A DNA stretch of 64,000 bases from an uncultured Ruminococcus sp. (lineage in GTDB: Bacteria; Bacillota; Clostridia; Oscillospirales; Ruminococcaceae), in contig NZ_CAKSNX010000008.1 in assembly GCF_934476685.1 (NCBI RefSeq), positions 34,391 through 98,390 on the forward strand. The letters are read 5' to 3'. Positions 33,920-42,618 of the stretch are shown one piece after another (the stretch's first letter is position 1; the number at the start of each line of letters is the position of its first letter). The translations under genes were made by a program, and so were the position numbers. The notes under the pieces were generated by a model. The model was given only the letters and a program-made list of their open reading frames with translations. It was not told the origin of the DNA and searched no databases.

Positions 33920-35359
33920 TTGAAATTAACTTTTGACGTTGCGGACAAGCCAAAGTCCGGACAGCTTATTGTCTTTGCCCTCCAGCAGATGCTCGCAATA
34001 CTTGCGGCGACTATTGCTGTACCGCTTATAATAGGCAATGGGCTTACCCCTGCCGCTGCAATGTTCGGCGCAGGTGTCGGCACGATCGTGTACATTCTTT
34101 TCACCAAAAGAAAAAGTCCTGTTTTCCTGGGATCTTCTTTTGCATTTCTCGGCTCTATGGCTGCCGCTTTTGCAGGCGGAGTTTCTATGCAGCTCGGAAT
34201 GTTGGGACTTATCATCGGTGCGGCTCTTGCAGGACTGGTGTATGTGATAATCGCCGTTGTGGTCAAATTCGTCGGAGTAGGCTGGCTAAACAAGCTTATG
34301 CCTGCCGTTGTTATCGGACCTACTGTGGCTATCATAGGACTTTCACTTGCGGGAAATGCTATCGGCGATCTTCTTAAAGGCGATGTGACAAAGCAGATCA
34401 CAGAGTACGCTGTATCAACTGACAGCGGAACTCCAGAAATGATCGAAACGGTATCTTCTGTTGCAGTCGGTTCGCCTTATGCGGCATTTATCTGCGGAAT
34501 GATAACCCTTGCGGTAGTAATGCTCTGCTCCACCTACGGCAAAAAGACTATGAAGCTTATTCCTTTTATTATAGGTATACTTGCAGGCTATGCTGCGGCT
34601 TCGGTTTTCACTGTTATAGGAAATGTCTGCGGCATAGATCCTCTGAAAATAATCGACTTCAGCGTATTCAGCAGCTATATGCTTGAAAACGGCAGCATAT
34701 CACTTAAAACTTTCCTCAGCATTCCGGACTTCGCTTTCGTGAGCGGAATAAAGGGCTTAAAGGAATTTGATATTTCATACTTTGCAACTATTTTCGTTGC
34801 ATATGTGCCTGTGGCGCTGGTCGTTTTCGCTGAACACGTTGCAGACCACAAAAACCTCTCTTCTATCATAGATCACGATCTTCTTGAAGAACCGGGTCTG
34901 ACAAGAACTCTTCTCGGCGACGGAGTAGGTTCGGTAGCAGGAGCTATCTTCGGCGGCTGCCCTAATACCACATACGGCGAATCGGTAGCCTGCGTTGCTA
35001 TTACGGGAAATGCCTCTGTTATCACGATATTTGCCGCAGCCATAGGCTGTATGCTGTTCTCTTTCATCACTCCGCTGGTAGCCTTCGTTGATTCGATACC
35101 TGCCTGCGTAATGGGCGGCGTATGTATCGCACTTTACGGATTTATCGCCGTATCAGGTCTTAAAATGATACAGAACGTTGATCTTGAAGATAACAGAAAT
35201 CTTTTCGTTGTTTCCGTTATCCTTATTGCAGGCATAGGCGGACTTACACTTACATTCGGCAAGATAACCCTTACAGAAGTTGCCGCAGCGCTTATCCTCG
35301 GCATACTCGCAAACGTTATGCTTTCAAAGAAAACTGAAAGTGACAAAAATAAAGACTAG
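33920..35359 (+). CDS. uraA: Uracil/xanthine permease family transporter (UraA-like)
   Basis: 479 residues starting at a TTG with GAGGTG five bases upstream. Nucleobase:cation symporter-2 family protein with about 12-14 membrane segments; family motifs include QQMLAILAATIAVPLI at the start, GSSFAFLGSMAAA and the signature GGCPNTTYGESVACVAITGN near 350. The adjoining upp gene supports uracil as substrate: import followed by conversion to UMP. Confidence 0.92.
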   Translation: MKLTFDVADKPKSGQLIVFALQQMLAILAATIAVPLIIGNGLTPAAAMFGAGVGTIVYILFTKRKSPVFLGSSFAFLGSMAAAFAGGVSMQLGMLGLIIGAALAGLVYVIIAVVVKFVGVGWLNKLMPAVVIGPTVAIIGLSLAGNAIGDLLKGDVTKQITEYAVSTDSGTPEMIETVSSVAVGSPYAAFICGMITLAVVMLCSTYGKKTMKLIPFIIGILAGYAAASVFTVIGNVCGIDPLKIIDFSVFSSYMLENGSISLKTFLSIPDFAFVSGIKGLKEFDISYFATIFVAYVPVALVVFAEHVADHKNLSSIIDHDLLEEPGLTRTLLGDGVGSVAGAIFGGCPNTTYGESVACVAITGNASVITIFAAAIGCMLFSFITPLVAFVDSIPACVMGGVCIALYGFIAVSGLKMIQNVDLEDNRNLFVVSVILIAGIGGLTLTFGKITLTEVAAALILGILANVMLSKKTESDKNKD

Positions 35360-35380
35360 ATACAGAAAGGACTAATGAAA

Positions 35381-36010
35381 ATGGGATCAGTAAACATTAT
35401 CAATCATCCGCTTGTAAAGCACAAGATATCACTTATGAGAAACGAAGAAACAGGCACAAGAGAGTTCAGGATACTCGTTGAAGAGGTCGCAATGCTCATG
35501 GGATACGAGGCTATGAGAGATCTCCCGACAGAGGATGTTGAGATCAAGACCCCTATCACCACAAGAAAGCTGCCTATGCTCACTGGAAAGAAGCTTGCCA
35601 TCGTTCCGATACTCAGAGCAGGTCTTGGCATGGTAAGCGGTCTGCTTGCGCTTGTTCCATCTGCAAAGGTAGGACATATCGGTCTTTACCGTGACGAGGT
35701 CACACACGAACCGCACGAATACTACTGCAAGCTCCCTGAAAGCATAAATGAAAGACTTGTTATCCTCTGCGACCCTATGCTTGCGACAGGCGGTTCTGCT
35801 GTACAGGCTGTGGATTTCCTCAAGGAAAAAGGCTGCAAGAACATAAAGTTCATGTGCATAATCGCTGCTCCTGAGGGACTTGACGCTCTCAGAGCTGCTC
35901 ACCCTGACATCGACATCTACGTTGGAAATCTTGACGAAAAGCTCAACGAGGACGCATACATCGTTCCAGGTCTTGGCGATGCAGGCGACAGAATATTCGG
36001 TACAAAATAA
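35381..36010 (+). CDS. upp: Uracil phosphoribosyltransferase
   Basis: 209 residues, the canonical Upp length, from the ATG at 35381 (AAAGGA nine bases upstream; an ATG two codons earlier is too close to the site). PRPP-binding DPMLATGGSAVQA and the C-terminal uracil-binding GLGDAGDRIFGTK are present. Converts uracil and PRPP to UMP. Co-transcribed with uraA (21 bp apart) and closed by a bidirectional terminator. Confidence 0.97.
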   Translation: MGSVNIINHPLVKHKISLMRNEETGTREFRILVEEVAMLMGYEAMRDLPTEDVEIKTPITTRKLPMLTGKKLAIVPILRAGLGMVSGLLALVPSAKVGHIGLYRDEVTHEPHEYYCKLPESINERLVILCDPMLATGGSAVQAVDFLKEKGCKNIKFMCIIAAPEGLDALRAAHPDIDIYVGNLDEKLNEDAYIVPGLGDAGDRIFGTK

Positions 36011-36030
36011 GCAAAAATATCAGTTAAACG

Positions 36031-36064
36031 AAAAGCTGCCATTCATAAGGAATGACAGCTTTTA
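36031..36064. terminator. Bidirectional terminator between upp and the MATE gene
   Basis: AAAAGCTGCCATTC-ataag-GAATGACAGCTTTTA hairpin with T-rich flanks on both strands. Confidence 0.85.
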
Positions 36065-36073
36065 TATGTTTAT

Positions 36074-37438
36074 TTAATTCTGCCGGACTTTGTCTGCGAT
36101 AGCGGCAAACTCACGCTTTCGTGTAATGAAATATGCCAACGACACAGCCGTACCCGTTATTACCCATGACACAGGGTAAACTATCATAAGCACCCAATAG
36201 CTCCTGTGCATCTGAAATACTGTCGCTACCCATACAAGGCGGAAAACGCAGGTACCAAGCACAGTTATGACCGCAGGGATAAGGGAACATCCCATTCCAC
36301 GGAGGCAGCCGCCGGATATTTCATATGTACCTGTCAGAAGTTCAAAGAAGCATACAAGACACATTCTTATCATTGCATAGTGGATAACATTTTCATCGGT
36401 GGAAAATATCCTTATGAACTGATGTCTGCCGATAATGAAGATACTGCTCAGCGTAAAGCAGGCAGCAAGACCGATGAGCGTACAGAGGGCATAGATCTTT
36501 TTGCAGCGCTGTTTTTCGCCTGCCGCAAAGTTCTGGCTCGTAAAAGTCGTGGCTGTCTGAGCAAAGGCATTTATAACAAAATATGACATAAACTCAAAGT
36601 TCTGAGCAGCCGTACCTCCTGCGATACCGCCTGAGCCGAAACTGTTTATGGCAGCCTGTATAACAACATTTGAAAGTGAGAAAACCATACTCTGTATGCC
36701 AGCAGGCGCACCTATCTGAATAACTCCAAACAGGTATTCTTTCTTTATTTTAAGCCGTCTGAGGTCAAGTCTGAAAGTTTCCTCCTCATGGGTGAGAAAA
36801 AAGAGTATAATGCCTGCACTGATAATATTTGAAATAACGGTAGCGATAGCAACGCCTGCTACTCCCAGCTTAAAAACTATTACCAGAAGAAGATTAAGGC
36901 ACACATTAACTATACCCGACGCAATGAGCGCATAAAGCGGTCTGCTGCTGTCGCCCTTACTTCGCAGTACAGCCGAACCGAAATCGTATATCTCGATAAA
37001 AGGCATCGTAAAGAAGAATATCCGCAGATAGAGCGTAGCAAGTGAAAGGACTTCTTTGGGGACGTTCATCATTTTAAGCAGCATAGGCGCAATAAACTCG
37101 CCCAAGCCGAGGATTATAAGTCCGCTGAATATTGCAATAAGTATGATCGAATGAACAGCCTCGTTTATCTTTTCCTTTCTGCCCTGACCGATAAGCCTGC
37201 CGACAACAACATTTGCACCGACGGACAGCCCCATAAACAGACTGACGATCAGATTTACAAGTGAAGCGTTGCTGCCCACCGCCGCCATAGCATTGTCGCT
37301 GTCGAAACGTCCCACCACGGCAAGGTCTGCGGAGTTAAAAAGCTGCTGCAAAATACTTGACACAGCAAGCGGCAGAGCAAACACAACAAGCTTTCCCACA
37401 AGAGGACCATGGAGCATATCTATTTTTCTTGATCTCAT
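36074..37438 (-). CDS. MATE-family efflux transporter
   Basis: 454 residues from the ATG at 37438, with 12 membrane segments and the MATE N-terminus MLHGPLVGKLVVFALPLAVSS... LFNSADLAVVGRF. Members export drugs or metabolites using Na+ or H+ gradients; the substrate here is not predictable. Upstream of its start a hairpin CCTCAG...CTGAGG (about 37488-37512) with T-rich sequence after it may terminate upstream transcription. Confidence 0.9.
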   Translation of the reverse strand: MRSRKIDMLHGPLVGKLVVFALPLAVSSILQQLFNSADLAVVGRFDSDNAMAAVGSNASLVNLIVSLFMGLSVGANVVVGRLIGQGRKEKINEAVHSIILIAIFSGLIILGLGEFIAPMLLKMMNVPKEVLSLATLYLRIFFFTMPFIEIYDFGSAVLRSKGDSSRPLYALIASGIVNVCLNLLLVIVFKLGVAGVAIATVISNIISAGIILFFLTHEEETFRLDLRRLKIKKEYLFGVIQIGAPAGIQSMVFSLSNVVIQAAINSFGSGGIAGGTAAQNFEFMSYFVINAFAQTATTFTSQNFAAGEKQRCKKIYALCTLIGLAACFTLSSIFIIGRHQFIRIFSTDENVIHYAMIRMCLVCFFELLTGTYEISGGCLRGMGCSLIPAVITVLGTCVFRLVWVATVFQMHRSYWVLMIVYPVSWVITGTAVSLAYFITRKREFAAIADKVRQN

Positions 37439-37688
37439 TTCAAAACTTCTTTCTACACAAATCAAATTTTATAAAACAAATACCTCAGACAGATCAGCCT
37501 GAGGCACATTAACATCAGTTCACAAAAGAAACGCAGCATCATCTGCGGTTCAGACAATGGAAATTTATTACATACAAAAGAAAACGAAACAGTAAACTGA
37601 CCAAATAATTGGATTCATTATTGTCAGCAAAACTGTCAGCAATGGACAGCGTTTATAGACATTTAGTAACTTAAAAAAATTGTACTCG

Positions 37689-37850
37689 GTTTCTTCCGAG
37701 CGCAAAATGAGAAGTTCGGACAGCAGACAGCGAGCTTGTCGAGCGTAGCGAACTGAGCCGTCCGCCCGAGGACACTGGCATAAAATTAAAAGACCGAACA
37801 GCCGACAGCGAGCTTGCGAGCGTAGCGTGTCGGCCCGTCCGGCCTTAGAA
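37689..37850. repeat. Dispersed repeat, two adjoining copies beside tRNA-Thr
   Basis: Copy A spans 37689-37773 and copy B about 37791-37850. Both contain GACAGCGAGCTTG and GAGCGTAGCG segments. Copy A is similar over about 85 bp to the reverse complement of 62245-62330. The segment 37439-37688 upstream holds no gene. The elements are GC-rich and contain no open frame of their own. Confidence 0.8.
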
Positions 37851-37852
37851 TC

Positions 37853-37928
<76 letters not shown>

Positions 37929-38015
37929 ACTCAACAGTAATATATTATACACTATTTTCACCGCTTTGTCAATAGCTTTTTTGCTATTTTAGTTTTTTTG
38001 CTATTTTCTTTCCAC

Positions 38016-38063
38016 AAAAAATGCACCGAGCCTGTCCTGTGCGAACAAAGCCCTGTGCATTTC
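38016..38063 (-). terminator. Terminator of ahcY
   Basis: Minus strand AAATGCAC...GTGCATTTTTTG, about 30 bp after the stop. Confidence 0.7.
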
Positions 38064-38092
38064 ATACTTACATTCTTACATTAATTTTGTTG

Positions 38093-39355
38093 TCAGTCTA
38101 TCTGCCAGCTGTTAAGATAGTTCTTCTGATCGTCAGTCAGCTTGTCTATCTCAAGTCCCCAGAATTTCAGCTTGCGGTTAGCTACCTCGCTGTCTATCTC
38201 CTCAGGGACATAAATTACTCTCTCGCCGTCCGCAGATTCAGCAAGCTTTTCCCTGTTGTTTGCAAGGTATGCCGCAGACAAAGCCTGTATAGCAAATGAC
38301 ATATCCATTATCTCCGCAGGATGTCCGTCGCCTGCCGCAAGATTTACCAGTCTGCCCTCGCCGATAACATAAAGCCATCTGCCGTTTGAAAGCTTGTAAC
38401 CGTCAATGTTGTTTCTTGCAAGCTTGCTCTCAACGGCTATCTTTTTAAGTCCTGCAACATCAACTTCACAGTCAAAATGTCCCGCATTGCAGAGTATTGC
38501 GCCGTCCTTCATATTCATAAACGACTTCTCTGTGATAACGTCCTTGCAGCCTGTTACTGTTACAAAGAAATCTCCGACCTTTGCTGCCTCTTCCATTTTC
38601 ATTACCTTGAAACCGTCCATTACAGCCTCCATAGCCTTTATCGGGTCTACTTCGGTTATGATAACGCTTGCGCCAAGTCCCTTTGCTCTCATTGCAACAC
38701 CCTTGCCGCACCAGCCGTAGCCTGCAACGACCACATTTTTGCCTGCAACGATAAGGTTCGTCGTTCTGTTGATCCCGTCCCATACAGACTGACCTGTGCC
38801 GTATCTGTTGTCAAAAAGATACTTGCATTTTGCGTTGTTTACAAGCATCATAGGGAATTTCAGCTGACCTTCCTTGTTCATTGCGATAAGTCTGATTATG
38901 CCGGTGGTGGTTTCCTCACAGCCGCCGATAACGTTAGGGATAAGCTCAGGATACTCGTTGTGGATAAGGTTTACAAGGTCTCCGCCATCGTCGATTATAA
39001 TGTTCGGACCTACCTTTACGACCTCGGAAATGTGCTTGTGATACTCCTCCGCAGTTGCGCCGTGCCATGCAAAAACATTAAGTCCGTCATGAACAAGACC
39101 TGCCGCAACATCGTCCTGAGTTGACAGCGGGTTGCTGCCTGTGATGTACATTTCAGCACCGCCTGCCGCAAGCACCTTGCAGAGGTACGCAGTCTTAGCC
39201 TCAAGATGTATGGAAAGTGCGACCTTCAGTCCCTTAAAAGGCATATCACGCTTAAAATCTTCCTCAATACTTCTGAGCAGGGACATATTCTGTCTTACCC
39301 ATTCAATTTTTCTTTTGCCGCTTTCCCAGAGGCTCTCGTCACGAATTTCGCTCAT
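38093..39355 (-). CDS. ahcY: Adenosylhomocysteinase
   Basis: 420 residues. Motifs: substrate domain LSIHLEAKTAYL and GCEETTTGI, the catalytic stretch LVNNAKCKYLFDNRYGTGQSVWDGI (lysine and histidine/asparagine region), the NAD-binding VVAGYGWCGKGVAMRAKGLGA and the C-terminal LAAGDGHPAEIMDMSF. It hydrolyses S-adenosylhomocysteine to adenosine and homocysteine in the methyl cycle. It lacks the ~40-residue insert of eukaryotic forms. Own promoter; no SAH-type riboswitch recognised in the ~40-nt leader. Confidence 0.96.
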   Translation of the reverse strand: MSEIRDESLWESGKRKIEWVRQNMSLLRSIEEDFKRDMPFKGLKVALSIHLEAKTAYLCKVLAAGGAEMYITGSNPLSTQDDVAAGLVHDGLNVFAWHGATAEEYHKHISEVVKVGPNIIIDDGGDLVNLIHNEYPELIPNVIGGCEETTTGIIRLIAMNKEGQLKFPMMLVNNAKCKYLFDNRYGTGQSVWDGINRTTNLIVAGKNVVVAGYGWCGKGVAMRAKGLGASVIITEVDPIKAMEAVMDGFKVMKMEEAAKVGDFFVTVTGCKDVITEKSFMNMKDGAILCNAGHFDCEVDVAGLKKIAVESKLARNNIDGYKLSNGRWLYVIGEGRLVNLAAGDGHPAEIMDMSFAIQALSAAYLANNREKLAESADGERVIYVPEEIDSEVANRKLKFWGLEIDKLTDDQKNYLNSWQID

Positions 39356-39401
39356 TTTATCAATTCCTTTCAGTTTCAGATGAATAATTACCTTTAGAAA
39401 T

Positions 39402-39430
39402 ATTATAACCTAAATACAGATTTTTTGCAA
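39402..39430 (-). promoter_or_regulatory. Promoter of ahcY
   Basis: Minus strand TTGCAA, 17-base spacer, TATAAT. Confidence 0.8.
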
Positions 39431-39496
39431 GCATTTTTTACTTAGCCTTATAAGCCATATTTACATATGTTCAGAAAAGCTGAACCGCAGCGCTTA

Positions 39497-39528
39497 CAAA
39501 AAGGCAGAACAGCCGAAACTGCTCTGCC
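39497..39528 (-). terminator. Terminator of the small Cys-rich protein gene
   Basis: Minus strand GGCAGAGCAG-tttcg-GCTGTTCTGCC followed by TTTTTG. Confidence 0.85.
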
Positions 39529-39554
39529 GCATTTGTATAAATAAGTAAAAAAGA

Positions 39555-39767
39555 TCAGATGATATCATCTTCCTGATTAGGAATGTTGAGCTGCTTTTTA
39601 GGTACTCTCTTTATAGGATCGTATACCCACTTTTTGCAGCTGTAATCAGCGTCAACAAGTCCCTGCTTTTCACAAAGCACCTTGTTACCCTCTTTTGAAC
39701 GATTTCCGAACAAACAATAAGAACATGATGGCGATATCTTGTTGCCGAAATAACTCTTTTTTGCCAT
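39555..39767 (-). CDS. Small four-plus-cysteine protein of unknown function
   Basis: 70 residues, hydrophilic, with cysteines in CSYC (about 15-18) and two more at about 32 and 44, spaced like a small zinc-binding fold. Similar short proteins are widespread in Clostridia with no assigned role, as far as I recall. It has its own terminator and an AGGAG site upstream, which supports a real gene. Confidence 0.6.
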   Translation of the reverse strand: MAKKSYFGNKISPSCSYCLFGNRSKEGNKVLCEKQGLVDADYSCKKWVYDPIKRVPKKQLNIPNQEDDII

Positions 39768-39820
39768 AATATATGCAACTCCTTTGCAAAATAGAATAAT
39801 CTTTATTTGCTTATATTATA

Positions 39821-40897
39821 TCATAATTGTTTAGAAATTACTAGACTTTTCTTAAAATTAAGCAAGAAAATCATTAATAATAGACAGATTGAAGGCACAA
39901 AATTGTTGAATTTGACTAATTCTTTAGTGCTTGTAACGGCAGCCAAGGTCTGCGGAACAAAAAACGTTTTCAAAGCCATGCACACCGCCGCAGAGATCAC
40001 GGCGCAGACCGGTCTTGACAGCACAAGATATTTCATATTTATGCTCCCACTGCCCATGGCGGCAGCCTGTACCAGCACACATATCCCCCCGAAAGAACAC
40101 ACCGCCGCACAGCATGGCAGCAGCGAATATGGTGTGCCGTCAAGCTGAGAAATAAAGGAAATTTCCATACATGATCTTATCATCACCAGTGCATTTTCGG
40201 ATATTCCTGTAAATTTCACAAGCATCTCAAACGCTCCTGCCGCCTCCGCAAGAGATATCAGAGCCGAACAAAATACTATCATAAGGCATATCATCATCAT
40301 AGATCGTCCTGCCGAGGTAACGGAATCTATCAAGATCTCAGCAGAAAATTCGGTTTTATTTTTCTGAACTTTATATTTAGGCTTGAATATCCTGCATACC
40401 ACACAGCCCACAAGAAAGTTTGCTGAAAGGACTGATATAAAAATAAGCATACCTGCCCTTGTATCGCCGAAAACTGCAAGTCCTATCGTTCCGCTGAAAA
40501 AGGCAGGCCCTCCGCAGTAGCAGAACGCTGAGAGTGCGTTTGCAGTCCGGGAGTCTATATCTCTCCTGTTTTTCAGGTCAGCAATCAGCTTTATCCCCAC
40601 AGGATAGCCTGCAACGCTGCTTATAATGAACACATAGAACAGCTGTGCAGGCATACCCATTATTTTTGCGAATATCAAAAACGGCTTTGAAACTGCCGCT
40701 CCTGCACCGCTTTTAAGAAGTATCTGCGACAGAGCCATAAATGCAAAAAGCGAAGGTATGATGACATTCATACAGCGTTCAGCCGCCTCTGTGACGGCTG
40801 TTTTCACCTCTGATGAATATATGACCGACAGCAGACAGCAGGCTGATGTAAGAATTATACAGACAGCCGCAGATAACTTTTCCGACCTTTTTTCCAT
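39821..40897 (-). CDS. YlbJ-like sporulation integral membrane protein
   Basis: 358 residues with eight to ten membrane segments. Nucleoside-recognition (Gate)-type motifs: NVIIPSLFAFMALSQILLKSG near 45-65 and ISSVAGYPVGIKLIADL and AFCYCGGPAFFSGTIG in the middle. YlbJ is a mother-cell membrane protein of endospore formers, involved in spore cortex formation. It is divergent from yqfC-yqfD, also sporulation genes, which supports the call. It may instead be a paralogous gate-domain transporter. Confidence 0.7.
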   Translation of the reverse strand: MEKRSEKLSAAVCIILTSACCLLSVIYSSEVKTAVTEAAERCMNVIIPSLFAFMALSQILLKSGAGAAVSKPFLIFAKIMGMPAQLFYVFIISSVAGYPVGIKLIADLKNRRDIDSRTANALSAFCYCGGPAFFSGTIGLAVFGDTRAGMLIFISVLSANFLVGCVVCRIFKPKYKVQKNKTEFSAEILIDSVTSAGRSMMMICLMIVFCSALISLAEAAGAFEMLVKFTGISENALVMIRSCMEISFISQLDGTPYSLLPCCAAVCSFGGICVLVQAAAMGSGSINMKYLVLSRPVCAVISAAVCMALKTFFVPQTLAAVTSTKELVKFNNFVPSICLLLMIFLLNFKKSLVISKQL

Positions 40898-41027
40898 AGC
40901 TTATCCTCCCGAAAAATTTTCACTACATTCTCTGTGAAATGTATATGCCGAGATGTTCTCTAATATAATTTATTAAACTTGCAAACCGCCTAGGCGGAAA
41001 ATTATCCTATAAGGGAGGACAAGATCG

Positions 41028-41339
41028 TTGAATACATCAGAAAAGGTAAAAAAGCCGAAGAAATTCCCTCTGCTGAGCTTTTTCGGACTTACCAAGGAGC
41101 TGCTTTACTTACAGTCATACATACGCATATCGGACAACTCATCTGCTTTGGTGGAAAACTGCAAGCAGATATGCGACTGCACAGATGTCTGCGTTCGGGT
41201 CTTAACAGGCTCTTTTGAGGTGGAGATATGGGGGGCAGGGCTTAGTCTTTCAAACTATTCCGAGCAGTGTGTAAGGATAAACGGCACGATCGAACAGGTC
41301 AAACTGACTTCAAGAAGAGTGAGGGAAAGAGAGCAATGA
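41028..41339 (+). CDS. yqfC: Sporulation protein YqfC
   Basis: A 103-residue protein starting at TTG with GGGAGGA eight bases upstream. It matches the short YqfC/YabP-type beta protein: LYLQSYIRISDNSSALVENCKQI and FEVEIWGAGLSLSNYSEQCVRINGTI (given as separate motifs). Its stop overlaps the yqfD start (ATGA), the usual sporulation gene pair. Expressed in the mother cell under sigma-E in Bacillus. A perfect 12-bp palindrome CCGCCTAGGCGG lies at 40986-40997 upstream. Confidence 0.85.
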   Translation: MNTSEKVKKPKKFPLLSFFGLTKELLYLQSYIRISDNSSALVENCKQICDCTDVCVRVLTGSFEVEIWGAGLSLSNYSEQCVRINGTIEQVKLTSRRVREREQ

Positions 41340-42550
41340 TCTTCAGCAGCGTTGATTATGAAGTAAGGGGAAATCTTGTGCGGCTGTACAAGGCGGTCAT
41401 AAAATACAGGATACCTGCAAGGGGAATGCTTGAAAAGGACGGCATACTCACAATGCGGCTTTCCCACGAATACTGTTTCAGATTTGAATGTGTCTGCGGC
41501 GAGATAGGCTGCGAATTTGTGCGGACTGGAGAACATGGTCTGCTGAAATTTTGCCGAATGGCTGCAAAACGTCCCGGGATAATTGCAGGAATAGCAGTTT
41601 CCGCCGCTCTTGCGGTATATTTTTCAAATGTTGTGGTGCGCTTTGAAGTGCTGACGGAGGACGAGGCGGTGAAGTCGAAAATAATGACAGTCCTCAGCGA
41701 CGAGGGCATTACCGCAGGCACATATATCCCCGACATAAATTACACAGTTGCGGAACGTGCGCTGAAAAAACACGTCGAGGAGATATGCTGGGCAGGAATA
41801 TCCCGTGACGGGAACACTCTCATAATAGATGTTATAGACAACATTCCTGCGCCGAAAGGCTTTAAAACAAGGCTGCCCTGCAACCTTATAGCCTGCGAGG
41901 ACGGCGTTATAGAAAAGCTGGACATACTTGACGGACAAGTACGTCTGTGCGTTGGCAGCGGCGTTACAAAGGGAGATATAATCGTCAGCGGCGAGGTCGT
42001 CACAGTTACCTCCGACTGGACCAGCGGAAAGGAAATCGTCACCACAGACATTGACTACACCCGCAGCATAGGCAAGGTTTACGGCACTTTTGAGCGTGTA
42101 ATGGTCTTTGAACAGCCTTTTGAACAGCGCACCGAGGTCAGCACAGGCAGGGAGGAAACTGTAAGATACTTTGATTTTTTCAATGCGGAAGTACCGCTTT
42201 TTTCAAAGATGCCCGACGGATATTTCAAAAACAGCGACAAGGTATATTCCCCGAAAATATTTGGTATGACCGTTCCCATTGCGGTAAGGGAGCGAAAACT
42301 TTCGGAATATGATTTTAAAACGAAGATACTTTCCGAAGATGAGGCGAAAGCGCTTGCAGGCGAGCAGGCATACCGCTATGAGCAAAACTTTCTGAAAGAC
42401 TATGAGATCAAAGACCGCCAATGCAAGACGGAAGTCACAGACAGCGGTGTGAAACAGACCGTAACATACACCCTCTACGGAGTGATGAGCAAGGAGTCTG
42501 AATTTTTTATCCCGAAACAGTTAGAAGAACAACAGGTCGAAGAGCCTTGA
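41336..42550 (+). CDS. yqfD: Sporulation protein YqfD
   Basis: 404 residues from the ATG at 41336. N-terminal region, a membrane segment (about 85-102), then an extracytoplasmic domain with the FtsQ-like start LSDEGITAGTYIPDIN and WAGISRDGNTLIIDV, characteristic of YqfD. It is a mother-cell sigma-E sporulation protein of Firmicutes needed for efficient sporulation. In many genomes phoH follows; here a terminator and an opposing gene follow instead. Confidence 0.9.
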   Translation: MIFSSVDYEVRGNLVRLYKAVIKYRIPARGMLEKDGILTMRLSHEYCFRFECVCGEIGCEFVRTGEHGLLKFCRMAAKRPGIIAGIAVSAALAVYFSNVVVRFEVLTEDEAVKSKIMTVLSDEGITAGTYIPDINYTVAERALKKHVEEICWAGISRDGNTLIIDVIDNIPAPKGFKTRLPCNLIACEDGVIEKLDILDGQVRLCVGSGVTKGDIIVSGEVVTVTSDWTSGKEIVTTDIDYTRSIGKVYGTFERVMVFEQPFEQRTEVSTGREETVRYFDFFNAEVPLFSKMPDGYFKNSDKVYSPKIFGMTVPIAVRERKLSEYDFKTKILSEDEAKALAGEQAYRYEQNFLKDYEIKDRQCKTEVTDSGVKQTVTYTLYGVMSKESEFFIPKQLEEQQVEEP

Positions 42551-42560
42551 TATACTGTAC

Positions 42561-42598
42561 AAAAAAACCGACAGTTCTGTTTAACCAGTTCTGTCGGT
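42561..42598. terminator. Terminator between yqfD and the cell-wall-binding protein gene
   Basis: ACCGACAG and CTGTCGGT arms around a 16-base centre; T7 follows on the minus strand and a T-rich stretch on the plus strand. Confidence 0.85.
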
Positions 42599-42618
42599 GA
42601 TTTATTTATAAGCTTATG

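Noticed and set aside
40986..40997. 12-bp palindrome CCGCCTAGGCGG before yqfC as an operator
   Set aside because: A single GC palindrome without promoter overlap that I can define; noted in the yqfC entry only.
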